Below, one piece after another: positions 7,894 to 9,374 of a stretch of DNA of 9,374 nucleotides. Origin of the DNA: Ramlibacter sp. (lineage in GTDB: Bacteria > Pseudomonadota > Gammaproteobacteria > Burkholderiales > Burkholderiaceae); contig JACMQP010000484.1 of the NCBI GenBank assembly GCA_014376915.1, forward strand, positions 1-9,374, read 5' to 3'. The stretch's first letter is position 1. Each line of letters starts with the position of its first letter. The position numbers were made by a program, and so were the translations under genes. The notes under the pieces are model-generated. The model did no database searches, was not told the origin of the DNA, and saw nothing but the letters and a program-made list of their open reading frames with translations.

Positions 7894-8946
7894 TTAGAAG
7901 CTGTGACGGATACCGAAGTCGTAGCCGGTCGAGTTCTGGTTTGCTGCGTTGCCCGAACCGTTCAGAGCTTGAGCAGCGCCGCCCGAGTTCTTCACGCGAG
8001 CGTACGTGGTGTACACAGCCGTGCGCTTGGACAGGTTGTGCACATAACCCAGAGCAATCTTGTTGGTCTTCGGGGTGCCAGCCAGGTCGTTCTTGTACGT
8101 CGAGTAAGCCAGGCGGATTTCGCCCGGGCCGACCGGCACCAGGGCGCCGATCAGGCCGCCCTTGCCGGTTGCGGAGCCGCTCACGCGGTCGCGCACGTAG
8201 TGACCCATCAGCTTGGCAACGCCGAAGTCCCACTGGCCGCCGAGGTTGGTCGACTTGATGTCGCCAGTTGCGTACTTGGTGGTGGAGTAAGCCAGGGCTG
8301 CGTTGGCCGGGCCATTGGCGTAGCCGACGCGCATAGCGGTGCCGGTGCCGTCGTTGGCGACGTTGTTGTTGTTCTCACCACGGTAGTGCTGCAGCTGGCC
8401 GTAGAAACCGCCCAGGTTACCCGGCAGGAAGTAGCCGATGCTGTTCGAAGCGCGGACGGCGACTGGGCCGCCGAGCGAGGAGTTCAGGGTCTGGGTGGTG
8501 CCAACGCCGTTGGTGCCGAACGGGTCGAACACGGTCAGGTTCCAGAATTGCGGCGTGTAGTCACGACCCAGGCGCACTTCGCCCCAGCCGCCACCCAGGC
8601 TCACAGTCGAACGACGGTTGAACGTCAGACCCTGCGTGCCAGCGGAAGCCGCGCTGGTGCCAGTGGTTTGGTTGTTCACGTTGGTCGCAGCGCCAGAACC
8701 ATTGTCGTTGGCCATGCCGGCTTCGAGCCAGAACGAGGCAGACATGCCGCCGCCGAGGTCTTCCGTTCCACGGAAACCGAGGCGCGAGCTGTTGTAGCCG
8801 GAGTTGGTCAGCTGGGTCTTGTTCGAGATCGAACCTTTACCAAAGGCCAGGGTCGCGTCAACGATGCCGAACAGCGTGACGGAAGATTGGGCAGAAGCCA
8901 CGCCGGCGGACGCCAGCACAGCCATAGCAATCAGGGACTTTTTCAT
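7894..8946 (-). CDS. General outer-membrane porin (Gram-negative porin, Omp32/OmpC-like)
   Basis: Trimeric 16-strand beta-barrel porin for diffusion of small hydrophilic solutes; 350 residues, the usual size for Burkholderiales. The signal peptide MKKSLIAMAVLASAGVASA is cut after ASA (19/20), and the mature protein begins QSSVTLFGIVDATL. Landmarks are SRLGFRGTEDLGGGMSASFW (54-73), the strand RRSTVSLGGGWGEVRLGRDY (111-130) and TPQFWNLTVFDPFG (131-144), which would enter the pore-constricting loop L3. Repeated amphipathic strands end in aromatics (GQLQHYRG, AALAYSTTKY, AVYTTYARV). The chain ends GYDFGIRHSF, the C-terminal Phe being the Bam recognition signal. I chose the ATG at 8946, with GGAG nine bases upstream. 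The TTG at 8961 would put that GGAG inside the gene. Codon use looks restricted and differs from neighbouring genes, as expected for a highly expressed product. It has its own terminator and a long leader. Pore selectivity cannot be read from sequence alone. Confidence 0.94.
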   Translation of the reverse strand: MKKSLIAMAVLASAGVASAQSSVTLFGIVDATLAFGKGSISNKTQLTNSGYNSSRLGFRGTEDLGGGMSASFWLEAGMANDNGSGAATNVNNQTTGTSAASAGTQGLTFNRRSTVSLGGGWGEVRLGRDYTPQFWNLTVFDPFGTNGVGTTQTLNSSLGGPVAVRASNSIGYFLPGNLGGFYGQLQHYRGENNNNVANDGTGTAMRVGYANGPANAALAYSTTKYATGDIKSTNLGGQWDFGVAKLMGHYVRDRVSGSATGKGGLIGALVPVGPGEIRLAYSTYKNDLAGTPKTNKIALGYVHNLSKRTAVYTTYARVKNSGGAAQALNGSGNAANQNSTGYDFGIRHSF

Positions 8947-9035
8947 TGCAAGTTTCTCCAAGGTTAAACATAGGGCTCCGGTGCGAAGGGGTCACTTGAT
9001 GCAGGCACTTTTGCGCTCCCGCCGGTTCCCCGGGC

Positions 9036-9056
9036 CAACCTCCTTTTGGGAAGTTG
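9036..9056 (-). promoter_or_regulatory. Leader hairpin of the porin mRNA holding a Shine-Dalgarno-like AAGGAGGT
   Basis: On the minus strand CAACTTCC (9056-9049), loop CAAAA, GGAGGTTG (9043-9036) fold into an 8-bp stem with one G-T wobble. The 3' arm contains a perfect anti-16S match, AAGGAGGT, but no usable start codon follows at the right distance and the porin ATG is about 90 bases away. The hairpin begins at the base where the candidate porin promoter would start transcription, so it may be a 5'-terminal stabiliser. Confidence 0.45.
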
Positions 9057-9061
9057 TCGTC

Positions 9062-9090
9062 ATTGCACCAGACCGCCCTTTCTTTCGCAA
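9062..9090 (-). promoter_or_regulatory. Candidate sigma-70 promoter of the porin gene
   Basis: Minus strand: -35 TTGCGA (9090-9085), 17-base spacer, -10 TGCAAT (9067-9062). Each hexamer matches four of six consensus bases, at ideal spacing. The predicted start is near 9055-9056, giving a leader of about 110 bases. A competing -10, TAAATA at 9098-9093, has no matching -35. Confidence 0.4.
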
Positions 9091-9124
9091 AGTATTTAGG
9101 CTGCCCAGGCCTTTTTCGTTGCAC

Positions 9125-9140
9125 CGTGACAACATTCACA
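9125..9140. promoter_or_regulatory. CRP-like operator
   Basis: On the minus strand TGTGA-ATGTTG-TCACG matches nine of the ten core bases of the CRP/Vfr consensus TGTGA-N6-TCACA. Its centre is about 76 bases upstream of the candidate porin start site. It is a motif match only, and whether this organism has a CRP that reads it is not visible here. Confidence 0.35.
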
Positions 9141-9174
9141 AACGGCTCAGTGGACCCGGCGCAACACTCCGCCG

Positions 9175-9192
9175 TTACATTTCGATTTGTAA
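9175..9192. promoter_or_regulatory. Palindromic operator candidate TTACA-N8-TGTAA
   Basis: TTACA at 9175-9179 and TGTAA at 9188-9192 are exact inverted copies around TTTCGATT, whose central TCGA is also symmetric, so 14 of 18 positions are palindromic. It lies in a locally AT-rich patch of a GC-rich region, between the two divergent start codons. TTACA/TGTAA half-sites occur in sites for OmpR-type and other dimeric regulators; the protein is unknown. Confidence 0.4.
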
Positions 9193-9213
9193 AGCAGTCC
9201 GCCAAGCGACTGG

Positions 9214-9250
9214 GCCAAGTCCCGCCCGTAGCGCCAGCGCTAGACTTGGC
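9214..9250. repeat. Nested inverted repeat abutting the coq7-like start codon
   Basis: GCCAAGTC (9214-9221) pairs with GACTTGGC (9243-9250). Immediately inside the 3' arm, TAGCGC (9229-9234) pairs with GCGCTA (9237-9242). Together the 14 contiguous bases 9237-9250 can pair with two blocks separated by a 7-base bulge. The structure ends two bases before the ATG at 9253 and takes the place where a Shine-Dalgarno should be. A -10-like TAGACT (9241-9246) lies in the 3' arm. Confidence 0.45.
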
Positions 9251-9252
9251 AA

Positions 9253-9374
9253 ATGACACGATCGATCGATGCCCTGCTGAGTGCCGCCGACGGCGCGCTG
9301 CGCACGCTTTTCTCCCCTCCCCGGGCGCTGCGCGCCTGTCCGACCGTCCCTGGCGACGATACCGCGCTCAGCGC
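9253..9374 (+). CDS. coq7: Coq7-type ubiquinone hydroxylase, N-terminal fragment (3' end outside window)
   Basis: Forty codons from an ATG with an in-frame TAG just upstream at 9241-9243, so this is the earliest ATG start. The peptide begins MTRSIDALLSAADGALRTLF and continues with a proline-rich linker. This resembles the start of bacterial Coq7 (D-x-LL-x-x-AD-x-ALRTL, then a linker with x-RPxP-like spacing). Coq7 is a carboxylate-bridged di-iron enzyme that hydroxylates 3-demethoxyubiquinol in the penultimate step of aerobic ubiquinone synthesis at the inner membrane. The EXXH iron-binding motifs lie beyond the window, so function cannot be confirmed. The gene is divergent from the porin. 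No Shine-Dalgarno is visible; instead an inverted repeat ends two bases before the start. If the fragment is something else, it is a short helical N-terminus of unknown kind. Confidence 0.65.
   Translation, partial: MTRSIDALLSAADGALRTLFSPPRALRACPTVPGDDTALS

Noticed and set aside
8947..8961. TTG start five codons before the porin ATG
   Set aside because: It would place the GGAG ribosome site within the coding sequence and weaken an otherwise standard MKK signal peptide.
7903..8967. Plus-strand open frame of 354 codons covering the whole porin gene
   Set aside because: It mirrors the porin reading frame. The porin has a signal peptide, terminator, ribosome site and family motifs; the antisense product has none.
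9093..9119. Plus-strand hairpin AGGC...GCCT followed by TTTTTC resembling a terminator
   Set aside because: The stem is only about four base pairs and there is no plus-strand gene upstream for it to terminate.
8804..9259. Small open frames on both strands in the porin/coq7 intergenic region
   Set aside because: Their composition matches non-coding DNA, they have no family resemblance, and they run through the promoter, leader and inverted repeats.
9259..9270. GATCGATCGAT tandem repeat inside the first codons of the coq7-like gene
   Set aside because: Two and a half units of a self-complementary tetramer in a coding sequence; it could form a local palindrome but nothing supports a function.

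Overview
The window is GC-rich, densely coded bacterial DNA. It most likely comes from a betaproteobacterium of the order Burkholderiales. The evidence is a 16-strand porin of the Burkholderiales type (Omp32-like signal peptide, RLGFRGTEDLG motif and C-terminal Phe), a Coq7-type ubiquinone gene, a Zwf C-terminus and a DUF3047 lipoprotein. I cannot place it to family from sequence alone; Comamonadaceae or a neighbouring family is a guess.

Layout: (i) 2-169 (+) is the 3' end of zwf (glucose-6-phosphate dehydrogenase). It converges on the next block across a strong hairpin at 171-200. (ii) 229-6951, all on the minus strand, is a six-gene operon for an oligopeptide/dipeptide-type ABC importer. 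In transcription order it encodes a DppB-like permease, an M20 amidohydrolase, a periplasmic substrate-binding protein, a DppC-like permease, a DppD-like ATPase and a DppF-like ATPase. Four of the five junctions are overlaps or nearly so (TGATG, ATGA, 10-nt gap, ATGA). The only larger gap, 35 nt before the binding protein, carries the best Shine-Dalgarno of the operon, consistent with a higher dose of that subunit. (iii) 7034-7798 (-) is a DUF3047 lipoprotein of unknown function. (iv) 7894-8946 (-) is a highly expressed general porin with two hairpins behind it, one a textbook intrinsic terminator. (v) 8947-9252 is a non-coding divergent control region rich in inverted repeats. (vi) 9253-9374 (+) is the start of a coq7-like gene, cut by the window end.

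Functional reading: the porin would pass small solutes across the outer membrane. The binding protein would capture a peptide or acylated amino acid in the periplasm, and the two permeases and two ATPases (both with a four-cysteine C-terminal motif typical of Fe-S-binding Opp/Dpp ATPases) would import it. The cytoplasmic M20 enzyme encoded inside the operon would then hydrolyse it. A joint pathway for porin and importer is only inferred from proximity.

I found no mobile element, CRISPR array, RNA gene or clear new system. The points most worth checking are non-coding: the hairpin at the predicted 5' end of the porin mRNA, the CRP-like and TTACA-N8-TGTAA palindromes, and a nested inverted repeat ending two bases before the coq7 start codon.
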